From NCBI GenBank assembly GCA_963422385.1, contig OY729432.1, positions 1,922,001 to 1,986,000 of the forward strand: DNA of 64,000 bases, written 5' to 3'. A model generated the notes under the pieces. That model ran no database searches. It was not told the origin of the DNA and saw only the letters and a program-made list of their open reading frames with translations. Position 1 is the first letter of the stretch. Each line of letters opens with the position of its first letter. The stretch is from JAJDTQ01 sp963422385. GTDB lineage: Bacteria; Desulfobacterota; Binatia; UBA9968; JAJDTQ01. Position numbers and translations under genes: made by a program. Shown here piece after piece: positions 34,907 through 42,852 of this stretch.

Positions 34907-36220
34907 TCACCGAGCCGGGTCGGGCCCTGTCGGCCGCCGAGGTCTCCGTATCGTCAGCGTCAGCATCGACGAGACCAGCAAGACCGCGATGAACAGGAAG
35001 AGAGAAATCCTGTAGGTTCCGGTGTAGTCATTCAGAAAACCGAAAAACGGAGGGCCGCAGACGCCGAACAGCAGGACGATCTGCAATGCGGCACCGCGAA
35101 CGGTGCCGAGGGAGAACCGGCCGAAATAGTCGGCCCACATGACTTCCTCCAGCACCTGGACGCCGCCGAGTCCCAGGCCGTAAAGGAAGAAGCCGAGATA
35201 GAGGGTCCCGAGGTCCTGGGCGGTGGCCGCGACCGCCAATCCGACGGCCTCCACCAGGAACAGGAACGAGGTGACCTTGCGCACGCTGATACGCTCGCTG
35301 ATGAACCCCCAGAGCAACCCGGAGGCCAGTTGCGTCCCGGCGATGACGGTCATGGCGAAGGCGGCCTGGAGCATGTTGTATCCCAGGTCGGACACGTAGG
35401 CGATGACGTGAAGATTGAGGCCTGTGATGCCCACGTCCACCATGCCGAATACCAGGATGATGAGCCAGAAGGTGGACGTGCGTCGGACCTCCTTGCGGGT
35501 CCAGCGGATCTCCGGCTCGGGCTTTTGGCCGTTGCCCGCCGCCGATCCTTTAGTCTTGGCGGCGGCGTTCGACGGGCCGTGCGCGGGGTCCCCGTCGGGA
35601 TGAAGTCCCATGTCTTCCGGGCTTCGCCGCATGAAGATGGCCACCGGGATGACCGCCAGCACCACCACCAGCCCGCCGAACAGTGTCCACACCTGACGCC
35701 ATTCGATGGCCGCCAGCAGCCAGGCCACCACCAGCGAGATGGTTACCTTCGCAACGCCGTGGCCCATATGCGAGATGGCCACCGCCCTCCCGCGCATCCG
35801 GACGAACCACCGGGCCACCGTGACGTTCACCACGAAGTAGCAAACCAGCGCATGGCCTACGGCCATCAGGGTCATCCGCACGGAGGCGAATTGCAGAAAA
35901 GACTGCACCTGTCCCAGCAAGAGAAAGCCGATGGCCGAAAGGACGGCGCCGGCAACCATCATCCCGCGCGGGCCGTAACGGTCCAGCTTGGAGCCCACCC
36001 ACGGCGCCATGGCGGCATACAGGAGATGCTCGCCCGAACGCAGCAACGAGAAGACGCCCCTGGACACGCCGAGGTCGGTAGTGACGGGCTTCAGAAAAAC
36101 GCTGAGGGTGCTGGAGAGGAAGAAGGCGCAGGAGATGTTGGCCAGGAAAGCGGCGCCGACGATGTACCAGCCATAGAAGAGGCGCGGCCTTCCTGCGGCG
36201 CGTGTGGAATCAGCAGTCAC
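34907..36220 (-). CDS. MFS transporter, OFA/monocarboxylate-like (paralog 2)
   Basis: The 437-residue, twelve-helix carrier shares with its neighbours the LFYGWYIVGAAF start, DRYGPRGMM loop and RRSPEDMGLHPDGD linker. It lies 13 bp upstream of paralog 1 on the minus strand, so the two are likely co-transcribed and arose by tandem duplication. The substrate is unknown, probably an organic acid. Confidence 0.87.
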   Translation of the reverse strand: MTADSTRAAGRPRLFYGWYIVGAAFLANISCAFFLSSTLSVFLKPVTTDLGVSRGVFSLLRSGEHLLYAAMAPWVGSKLDRYGPRGMMVAGAVLSAIGFLLLGQVQSFLQFASVRMTLMAVGHALVCYFVVNVTVARWFVRMRGRAVAISHMGHGVAKVTISLVVAWLLAAIEWRQVWTLFGGLVVVLAVIPVAIFMRRSPEDMGLHPDGDPAHGPSNAAAKTKGSAAGNGQKPEPEIRWTRKEVRRTSTFWLIILVFGMVDVGITGLNLHVIAYVSDLGYNMLQAAFAMTVIAGTQLASGLLWGFISERISVRKVTSFLFLVEAVGLAVAATAQDLGTLYLGFFLYGLGLGGVQVLEEVMWADYFGRFSLGTVRGAALQIVLLFGVCGPPFFGFLNDYTGTYRISLFLFIAVLLVSSMLTLTIRRPRRPTGPDPAR

Positions 36221-36348
36221 GGCGGTCCTTGTTGCTTACCTGGCCAGGTTCCCGGGTGCGCACACTGGCGGCGCGACCCGGACAGGAAGCAGCGAGCCCA
36301 CGGCGAGAAAAACTGGCGGAGGCGCTGGGAGGCCGGTCACGCGGCCCA

Positions 36349-37500
36349 TCAGCCGGTGGCCCGCGCGAGCCGTTGCTGGTAACCCGCCACGTCGATGTCG
36401 AAGAGGCGGCCGGGGTTGTGGGACAGGATCTTCTCCTTCACCGTGTCGGAGATATCGTCGCGCTCGGCGATCTCGGCCATGCAGTTCTCGCGCGCCTCGG
36501 GGTGCGGCACGTCCGCGGATACGCAGACCTGATCCTCGCCCATGACCTCGATGACCGTGGTCAGCAGCCGTTCGTCGCCTTCGGCGGTGAGGTAGAGGTT
36601 GCCGTCCTTGATGTAGTCCGTCGCGTGCCGCTTGGGCACCGGCCGGCCGTTGACGATGGCGACGTCGTAGTAGCGTCGCATGCGGTCCGTGACGTAGGGC
36701 ACCCAGTCGCCGCCGGCCTCCAGGAAGGCCGCCTTCAGGTCCGGGAACCGGTCCAGCACCCCGCCGCCGGTCATGCTGAAGAAACCCATCATCACCGGCA
36801 TGGTGAAGCTGAGCATGAAGGACTCGTAGACGTCGTTGCAGCTCTCCATCAGGCCGGGATGGCTCCAGCCCACGTGGACGCAGAGGGGCAACTCGTGCTC
36901 CACCAGCGCCGCGTAGACCGGGTCGTGGCTCGGGTGATGCAGCAGCTTGTCGCCCGCGGTGCCGAGGGTGAAGACGCACTGAGCTCCCAACTCCTTGGCC
37001 CTGCGTACCTCGGCCACGGCCTCGGGGACGTGACGGAACGGGATCAGGGCGCCCCACTTCAGCCGCTCCGGGGCCTCGGCGCAGCGCTCGGCGAGCCAAG
37101 TGTTGTAGCTGCGCATGAGCGCGGCCTCGAAGTCCAGGTCCGGCGTCAGGTGCGTCAGAACCGCGGTGGGGAAGATCACGGAAACGTCGATGCCCAGCTT
37201 GTCCATGTCGCGCAGACGTTCGGGCACGTCGTCAAGGGTCTGGCTGCCGGCGGAGAAATCCTTTTCCCGGGCCAGCGTCGAGGAGACGGGACTGCCGCTC
37301 TGGGTACTGCCGGGCATGCCCGGGCGGGCATGGGTGCGGCCGTCGATGAGCCAGTAGCTGTCGTTTCGCGGCAGGCCGGGAGTCCCCGCCAGGTTCAGGT
37401 GGATGGGCCGCCGGTCCCGGAACCGGGGCTCCAGGTGTGACCAGGTGGCCTCGCATTCCTCGACATGGGAGTCGGCGTCGATGACGGGCAGTTGGCTCAT
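36349..37500 (-). CDS. amidohydrolase family 2 (metal-dependent TIM-barrel) protein
   Basis: The 383-residue protein starts with VIDADSHVEE (the D-x-H metal motif of the family in its DSH variant), has LCVHVGWSHPG with the central metal His, and ends with VSADVPHPEA, NPGRLFDI in place of the usual GTDYPH and NA-LY. Members are often decarboxylases (ACMSD type) or hydrolases of aromatic acids. It sits between MFS carriers and could process a carried compound (inference). Confidence 0.86.
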   Translation of the reverse strand: MSQLPVIDADSHVEECEATWSHLEPRFRDRRPIHLNLAGTPGLPRNDSYWLIDGRTHARPGMPGSTQSGSPVSSTLAREKDFSAGSQTLDDVPERLRDMDKLGIDVSVIFPTAVLTHLTPDLDFEAALMRSYNTWLAERCAEAPERLKWGALIPFRHVPEAVAEVRRAKELGAQCVFTLGTAGDKLLHHPSHDPVYAALVEHELPLCVHVGWSHPGLMESCNDVYESFMLSFTMPVMMGFFSMTGGGVLDRFPDLKAAFLEAGGDWVPYVTDRMRRYYDVAIVNGRPVPKRHATDYIKDGNLYLTAEGDERLLTTVIEVMGEDQVCVSADVPHPEARENCMAEIAERDDISDTVKEKILSHNPGRLFDIDVAGYQQRLARATG

Positions 37501-37684
37501 GCTTCTCTCCTCCGGCCGCGGAATGCGGTGGCGCGGGCCCGGGTCGTTCGTGGGGTCGAAATAAAACTAGGCAATCGCCACGTCGGAGTCAATCTTTGGC
37601 CGAAGGCGGTCGTGTCTCACGGAGGCACCAGGAGCCTGTCCGGGTATACGGACCGTGGTGGATCCGCTTTATCCGGAAAGGCCC

Positions 37685-38926
37685 CTAGCCCGAAGACGGC
37701 CACAGCCGTCGGTCGAAGCGGCGCATCCAGTCGAGTCCCGTCAGCCACACCAGCATCACCGAGAAGACCAGCAGCGAATTGGCCACGGTGAACGACATGA
37801 AGTAGCTGCCGGTGAGATCGTGCAACGCGCCTCCCACCCAGGCGCCGAGGGCCCCACCGGCCCCCACGCTTGTCACCGAGAAGCCGAAGATGGTTCCGAA
37901 GCCCTTGCCGGCGAAGATGTCGGCGGTGATGGCCGAGAGGATGACGGCGCGGGAGCCGAAAGCGATTCCGAAGCCGCCGATGTAGACGTAGAGCAGCCAT
38001 GGGTGCGAAGTATCCGAGGCCAGGGTGAGAGCCACGACGCCAATGGCCGCGCAGGCGATGTTGAGGGTGTAGGCCGTGGTCTTGGCGAGCACGTCGGCGA
38101 CATGGCCGAAGATGACGCGGCCCGCGGCGCTCACCATCGCCATGACGCCGAAGACCGTCGCGGCCCGGATGGGGCTGTAGCCGATATCCACCACATGAGC
38201 CACCTGGTGGGTGATGATCAGCATGGTGCCCACCGAGCCCACCATGCGCGACAAGAACAGGCCCCAGAACTGCAGGCTTCTCAACGCCAGGGCAACCGAC
38301 CACTCGCCGGCCGCGGAGCCGCTCGATGCTGCCGCGGTGTCTTGCGCATTGCGCGGGCTGGGCCGGTACGTGCTCAACACCAATGGCAGGACGATGATGA
38401 GAGTCGTCGCCGCCAGCACCTGGAACACCCGCGGCCAGCCCCACAAAGAGATCAGCCATTGGCTGAAGGGTGAAAGGATCAGGGTTCCAACCCCCACCGC
38501 TCCGTAGACGACGCCCAGGACGAGACCGCGCCGGGAGGGGAACCAGTCCGACACTACCACGACGTGGGGTATCACGCCGCCGGCCGCGAAGCCCAGCGAC
38601 ACCGCCACCCCGAAGTATAGATAGAGCTCCCACGCGGTGCCGACCCGGCTGCACAGGAGCAGACCGATGGCCAGGAGGATGCACCCCGCGGCGACCACCC
38701 GACGTGGTCCCAGGCGATCGGTGAGCCGTCCGATGACCGGCGATGCCAGAGCGTCCATCAGCAGGCTTGCGGACTGGACTCCCGCGGTGACCCCCCGGCT
38801 CCAGTGGAAGGTTTCGAGGAGCGCTACGAAGAAGACGCCGAAGGAAGTGTGGAGGCCACGAACGAAGGCGAACGTGAACGACGCGGCCCCGGCGATGACC
38901 CACGGCTTGTCGGAGGCGCGCGGCAT
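37685..38926 (-). CDS. MFS transporter, monocarboxylate-type (distinct from the three OFA-like paralogs)
   Basis: The 413-residue, twelve-helix protein starts at ATG 38926 (an open frame runs further upstream only because it is antisense to the next gene). DRLGPRRVVAAG is the loop-2 motif. It lacks the FYGWYIVG start and RRSPEDMG linker of the neighbouring carriers, so it is a different subfamily. It lies 2 bp downstream of the next MFS gene. Confidence 0.85.
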   Translation of the reverse strand: MPRASDKPWVIAGAASFTFAFVRGLHTSFGVFFVALLETFHWSRGVTAGVQSASLLMDALASPVIGRLTDRLGPRRVVAAGCILLAIGLLLCSRVGTAWELYLYFGVAVSLGFAAGGVIPHVVVVSDWFPSRRGLVLGVVYGAVGVGTLILSPFSQWLISLWGWPRVFQVLAATTLIIVLPLVLSTYRPSPRNAQDTAAASSGSAAGEWSVALALRSLQFWGLFLSRMVGSVGTMLIITHQVAHVVDIGYSPIRAATVFGVMAMVSAAGRVIFGHVADVLAKTTAYTLNIACAAIGVVALTLASDTSHPWLLYVYIGGFGIAFGSRAVILSAITADIFAGKGFGTIFGFSVTSVGAGGALGAWVGGALHDLTGSYFMSFTVANSLLVFSVMLVWLTGLDWMRRFDRRLWPSSG

Positions 38927-38928
38927 GC

Positions 38929-40215
38929 TCACGAGTGGGTCCCGTTGCCGGCCCTGGGACCGGCCTTGCGCGGAGGACGGACGACCAGGATCAGGAACGC
39001 CGAGAGAAGCAGGGCGCAGATGAAGACGCTGAACGATGGGAAATAGCTGCCGGTGTAGTCGTGGAAGAAGCCGAAGAAGGGCGGCCCCACCGTCGTGAAG
39101 GCCCGTGTGATCATGATGCCCAGATTGCGCACGCGGCCCAGGGAGACACGGCCGAAGTAGTTGGCCCACAGCAGCTCGCGAATCACCAGGATCCCGCCCA
39201 GACCGAATCCGTAGATGAGGAATCCCAGGTAGACGGAGGCCAGCCCCATGGGCGCAAGCGCCAGCCCCAGGCCGCATACCTGCAAGAGGAACTGGACGGC
39301 GGCCGCCTTGCGCACGTCGATATGCTCGCCGACCACACCCCAAACAAGGTTTCCGGCCATCTGCGCCAGCGCCATCATCCCCATTACCGTTGCGGCGATC
39401 TCGGGTGAATAGCCGATGTCCGTAATGTAGGGATAGATGTGCAGGTTCAACCCGATGATCCCGAACGTGACGGTGCCGTAAGTGACGACCAACAGCCAGA
39501 ACGTGCTGGTCCCGACGGCCTCCCTTCGCGTCCATGGAATGTCGACGGCAATCTGCCGGAGGGCCGCCCGATCCGGGTCCTCGCCGGGGGCGAGCCGAGG
39601 GGGTGTCACGGCGCCGTCCGGTTGAAGGCCCATGTCTTCGGGGCTGCGCCGGACCAACAGGAAAGCCGGGAGCACCACCAGGGCGAGGGTCAAGAGACCG
39701 AACACCATCCAGGTGTTGCGCCATCCCACCAGAGCGAAGAGCCCCACGGCAAGCAGGGGCATGCTTGCTTTGGCGAGGCCGTTTCCGGTGTTGGCGATGG
39801 AGATGGCCCGGCCCCGCTTGCGGATGAACCAGCGCGAGATCATGACGTTGACCACCATGTAGCCGATGAGGGTGTCGCCCACGGTGATGGGGACCCATCG
39901 GATGATCATGAACTGCCAGAACTCCTGGACCTGACTCAGCAGGATGAACCCGGTTCCCGCCACCAGCGCCCCGGTCATGATGAGCCAGCGGGCGCCGTAG
40001 CTGTCGATCAGTGGGCCGACCAGGGCCGCTATCACCGAGGACAGCATGACCTCGCCGCTACGGGCGAACGAGAAGACGCCGCGGGAGATCCCGAACTCCG
40101 CGGTGAGAGGTTTCATAAAGATGCTGAGGGTGCTGGATAGCGCAAAGGACGAGCCCAGGTAGCAGATGAAGCCGACGCCGACGATGTACCAGCCGTAGAA
40201 GATCTTTCGGGTCAC
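38929..40215 (-). CDS. MFS transporter, OFA/monocarboxylate-like (paralog 3)
   Basis: The 428-residue carrier carries the same FYGWYIVGVGF start, RRSPEDMGLQPDG linker and WANYFGR C-half motif as paralogs 1 and 2, so it is the third copy of that subfamily. It is upstream of the distinct MFS gene at 37685 and probably co-transcribed with it. Confidence 0.87.
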   Translation of the reverse strand: MTRKIFYGWYIVGVGFICYLGSSFALSSTLSIFMKPLTAEFGISRGVFSFARSGEVMLSSVIAALVGPLIDSYGARWLIMTGALVAGTGFILLSQVQEFWQFMIIRWVPITVGDTLIGYMVVNVMISRWFIRKRGRAISIANTGNGLAKASMPLLAVGLFALVGWRNTWMVFGLLTLALVVLPAFLLVRRSPEDMGLQPDGAVTPPRLAPGEDPDRAALRQIAVDIPWTRREAVGTSTFWLLVVTYGTVTFGIIGLNLHIYPYITDIGYSPEIAATVMGMMALAQMAGNLVWGVVGEHIDVRKAAAVQFLLQVCGLGLALAPMGLASVYLGFLIYGFGLGGILVIRELLWANYFGRVSLGRVRNLGIMITRAFTTVGPPFFGFFHDYTGSYFPSFSVFICALLLSAFLILVVRPPRKAGPRAGNGTHS

Positions 40216-40352
40216 GATATCGAGTTGGTTTACTGGCGAGCCGCCTGAATGGCAACCACCGTGGCCGGAGGCTCCCGGATCGGAAAATCGCCGATGCCCG
40301 TCTCAAAGTGCCCTCGGGAGCGACGGTTCTGCTCCACGACGTTGAAAGATGC

Positions 40353-40381
40353 TTGACAGGGCAGGGTCGGGACCTTAAATT
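40353..40381 (+). promoter_or_regulatory. sigma70-type promoter candidate
   Basis: TTGACA (40353-40358), a 17-base spacer and TAAATT (40376-40381) lie 45 bp upstream of the small gene at 40427, in an otherwise empty spacer. It is the best promoter-like sequence I see in the window. Confidence 0.55.
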
Positions 40382-40426
40382 TTTTTCAGGAGAAGATGGG
40401 TTGGAAAGGGAACCGGACTCGGTCTA

Positions 40427-40888
40427 ATGGAACGGACGGTACCAACGATGAGGGAAGACACAAGAGTCACGGATTTTGTTCCCAAGGCCAGGGAGCCCGG
40501 CAACGGGACCATGGTCGAGGGTCGCGGAACGGCCGACGCCTTCGATGCTGTGACACTGTTCGACGCCGACGGCGTGGACGCGTCCCAGTATACGGATACG
40601 GTGAAGCGGAAGACGCCTCTCGAGCCCGAGAAGCACTTGCTGCTCGCCATCCTCGAGGATGCCCTCTCCTGTTATCGAAAGAACCTCTTTGCTCGGACTG
40701 CCAAGAAGCAGGCGGCCTTTCGGGACGCGGAAGAATGGATCTTCGCCGAGGATGACGAGCGTTTCCTCAGCTTCGAGTCCGTTTGCGGGGTGCTGGAGAT
40801 AGAGCCCAGCTACCTGCGCCGCGGTCTCCTGGAGTGGAAGAACCGAAAGGTCAAGGCCCGGGCCAACGCCCCGGCCGAAGCCGCTTAG
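40427..40888 (+). CDS. conserved small hypothetical protein
   Basis: The 153-residue protein has an unordered N-terminus of about 60 residues and a helical C-terminal half (EKHLLLAILEDALSCYRKN, AEEWIFAEDDERFLSFESV, LEIEPSYLRRGLLEW). I recall the latter pattern from small uncharacterised deltaproteobacterial proteins, some annotated as sigma- or DNA-binding-like because of the helix-turn-helix-like last third. No function is assigned. ATG 40448 is an alternative start. Confidence 0.7.
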   Translation: MERTVPTMREDTRVTDFVPKAREPGNGTMVEGRGTADAFDAVTLFDADGVDASQYTDTVKRKTPLEPEKHLLLAILEDALSCYRKNLFARTAKKQAAFRDAEEWIFAEDDERFLSFESVCGVLEIEPSYLRRGLLEWKNRKVKARANAPAEAA

Positions 40889-40904
40889 CGCCTTTCGGCG
40901 GCCG

Positions 40905-42551
40905 CTAACGGTTGGATTTCTTGAACTCGGTGCGAAGCTCCGAAGCAAGCCGCCCCAGGCGGTAGGTCTTCCAGTCGATGAACCGGGCGTAGCTCGCCAA
41001 CCTCGGGTGCACCGCGCCGATCCGGCGCCACATCTCCTGAGTGATGGACCGATAGTCGGGGTGCCCTTGGGGCATCGTCCTCAACTCGCCGATGTGCACG
41101 GCCTCCCGCAGGTTCATCTTCATGTACCACCGTGTGCGATAGGCGAACGGGACCACGTACTGCGCCTCTCGGGGATGGTCCGCCCGGATCCGTTCGTGGA
41201 TCTCGGCCGCGTGGTCCATGCAGCGTCGATAGTCGTCGTCGAAGCCCGCCTCGGTGATTTCGGGCGGTGTGTCGAAACCGTGCGCGGTGGTGAAGTCCTG
41301 CCGTTCCTGGCTTAGCAGGCGATGCCGCTGAAGGTCGCGGTAGGCGCCGAGGTTGCCGATGACGTCAAAGGTATAATAGACCTGCTCCAGTGCCCGTCCC
41401 GGCTTTTCCCGCCGGTGCCGCCGCCCTTTCATGTAGGCGTCGAGCACGGCCTGCTTCCGTTCGTCCGGCAGCCGCGCCGCCAGCTCCCTCAACTGGGATA
41501 GCGGGTGCGTCGCGTGGGGGTACAGGATGGCGGCGATAATCCTCTCTTCGGCCAGTTCATCGTAGTCCACCAGCGTCACGGCCGGGCCTTCCCGCACCGG
41601 TTCGGTCGCCAACTCCCGGACGAGGGCGCGCGTTTGGCTGAAGGTCTCCGAAAGGTAGGAGCTCGGCTGCGCCCGCTTCACGAACGAGGGAATCAACGTG
41701 TCGAGTTCCTGGCGGATGGCGGCGCCGAGGCTTCGGATCTCCGCGAGATCGCTGGAATAGCACTTGGATAGCAGGTACTCGAAGGCCTGTCCCACTCCGA
41801 AGAGCCCGACGTTCGTCCGGGTCGCCGCCGGCAGATAACCGCGCAGGATATCACACGCATGGGCGCGTACGGTGGAACGATAGGCGGTCTCCGCCCACCG
41901 GGCGAGGGTCTCGTCCTTGCGGGCCTCGGCGTAGGTGACGGTTTCGCCGGTCCGCGGGTGCCGGATCCCGGCTTGCTCCAGTGGAACGGCCCGTCGGACG
42001 TACTCGATCATCGGCTCCATCTGTCGCGAATAGGTCTCGAACAAGAGATCCATGAGCCCCAGGTAGTCTTGGGCGTGTGGCGATTCGGTGAGGGTGGGCT
42101 CGACGAAGAAGATGTGCCGGCCGGCCGAGTCCTTCCGATCGAAACGCACGTAGCGGGTGGATTTTTCAAGCGGCGCGATGCCGATGCGTGCGTCCTCGAT
42201 GTACTTGGCGGCTACGTTGGAGATCTCCTCGCAGGCGACGTGAGCGCCCCCGAGCTGGGCCACCGAATCATCGCCGTAGCCGATGAGCACGCGGTCGTAA
42301 AAAGCCCGGGCGCGGCGCACCGCAGGATCGTCGCCGCTGGCTGGTCCGGGCGCGCCGAGCACCGCGGAGAGGTCGGCGTCACCGAGGAACTCGTCGAGAA
42401 ACGTGCGCCGAAGGTCCTTGGCCGAGCGGCTGTAGCGGGAAAAGAGCGCCCCGGCCACTTCCTGCGGCAGCCTCAGGCCGAAGACCGGCCGGTCCACGTT
42501 GGTGAAAAAAGGGACGAGTCGCTCGCGTTCCCCCAGAGTGAAGTTTTCCAT
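40905..42551 (-). CDS. duplicated ThyX-like (FAD-dependent thymidylate synthase fold) protein
   Basis: From ATG 42551 the protein has 548 residues, about twice the length of ThyX. The N-terminal half contains DDSVAQLGGAHVACEEISN and LEKSTRYVRFD; the C-terminal half contains YRDLQRHRLLSQERQDFTT. Both look like ThyX domains, but the RHR-x2-S-x4-S-x-R signature is incomplete in each: the second half keeps RHRLLS and then diverges. Whether it methylates dUMP is uncertain. The start could also be GTG 42638. Confidence 0.75.
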   Translation of the reverse strand: MENFTLGERERLVPFFTNVDRPVFGLRLPQEVAGALFSRYSRSAKDLRRTFLDEFLGDADLSAVLGAPGPASGDDPAVRRARAFYDRVLIGYGDDSVAQLGGAHVACEEISNVAAKYIEDARIGIAPLEKSTRYVRFDRKDSAGRHIFFVEPTLTESPHAQDYLGLMDLLFETYSRQMEPMIEYVRRAVPLEQAGIRHPRTGETVTYAEARKDETLARWAETAYRSTVRAHACDILRGYLPAATRTNVGLFGVGQAFEYLLSKCYSSDLAEIRSLGAAIRQELDTLIPSFVKRAQPSSYLSETFSQTRALVRELATEPVREGPAVTLVDYDELAEERIIAAILYPHATHPLSQLRELAARLPDERKQAVLDAYMKGRRHRREKPGRALEQVYYTFDVIGNLGAYRDLQRHRLLSQERQDFTTAHGFDTPPEITEAGFDDDYRRCMDHAAEIHERIRADHPREAQYVVPFAYRTRWYMKMNLREAVHIGELRTMPQGHPDYRSITQEMWRRIGAVHPRLASYARFIDWKTYRLGRLASELRTEFKKSNR

Positions 42552-42687
42552 GGAGACTTGGGGAGAATATCGGTTGCCGTGAGAAAATCCAACCAAATGC
42601 GGCGAGACGCATTGTGTGTGGCCTGAATCATCTGGCACACTTGTTCGGAGAGGCCCGTTTCAAGGAGTTCACCGTCCATGAGCGACG

Positions 42688-42852
42688 CTGGTGTCCTGTC
42701 CCCTGTAATTCTTTACCAGGATGCGCAGGATTTCTTGTCGTCGGCAAGGCGCGATGACGAGCAGTGGCGGGCACCACGCGAGAAAGGGCAACGCAGCCGA
42801 CGGCAAGAAAGACCAGCAGAATGGTAAAGAACTACAGGGGACAGGACACCAG
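42688..42852. repeat. long palindromic repeat element, copy 1 (overlaps 5' end of tkt)
   Basis: Outer arms 42688-42718 and 42822-42852 (31 bp) are complementary with a single mismatch and begin ctggtgtcctgtcccctg. Inside, cttgtcgtcggc pairs with gccgacggcaag, and gtgg with ccac at the tip. The roughly 95-bp core is about 90% identical, in inverted orientation, to copy 2 at 47687. No transposase is present. Confidence 0.85.

Noticed and set aside
38927..39898. N-terminal extension of the MFS gene at 37685 to a 737-residue frame
   Set aside because: The extension is antisense-like reading of the neighbouring MFS gene; the real protein starts at ATG 38926.
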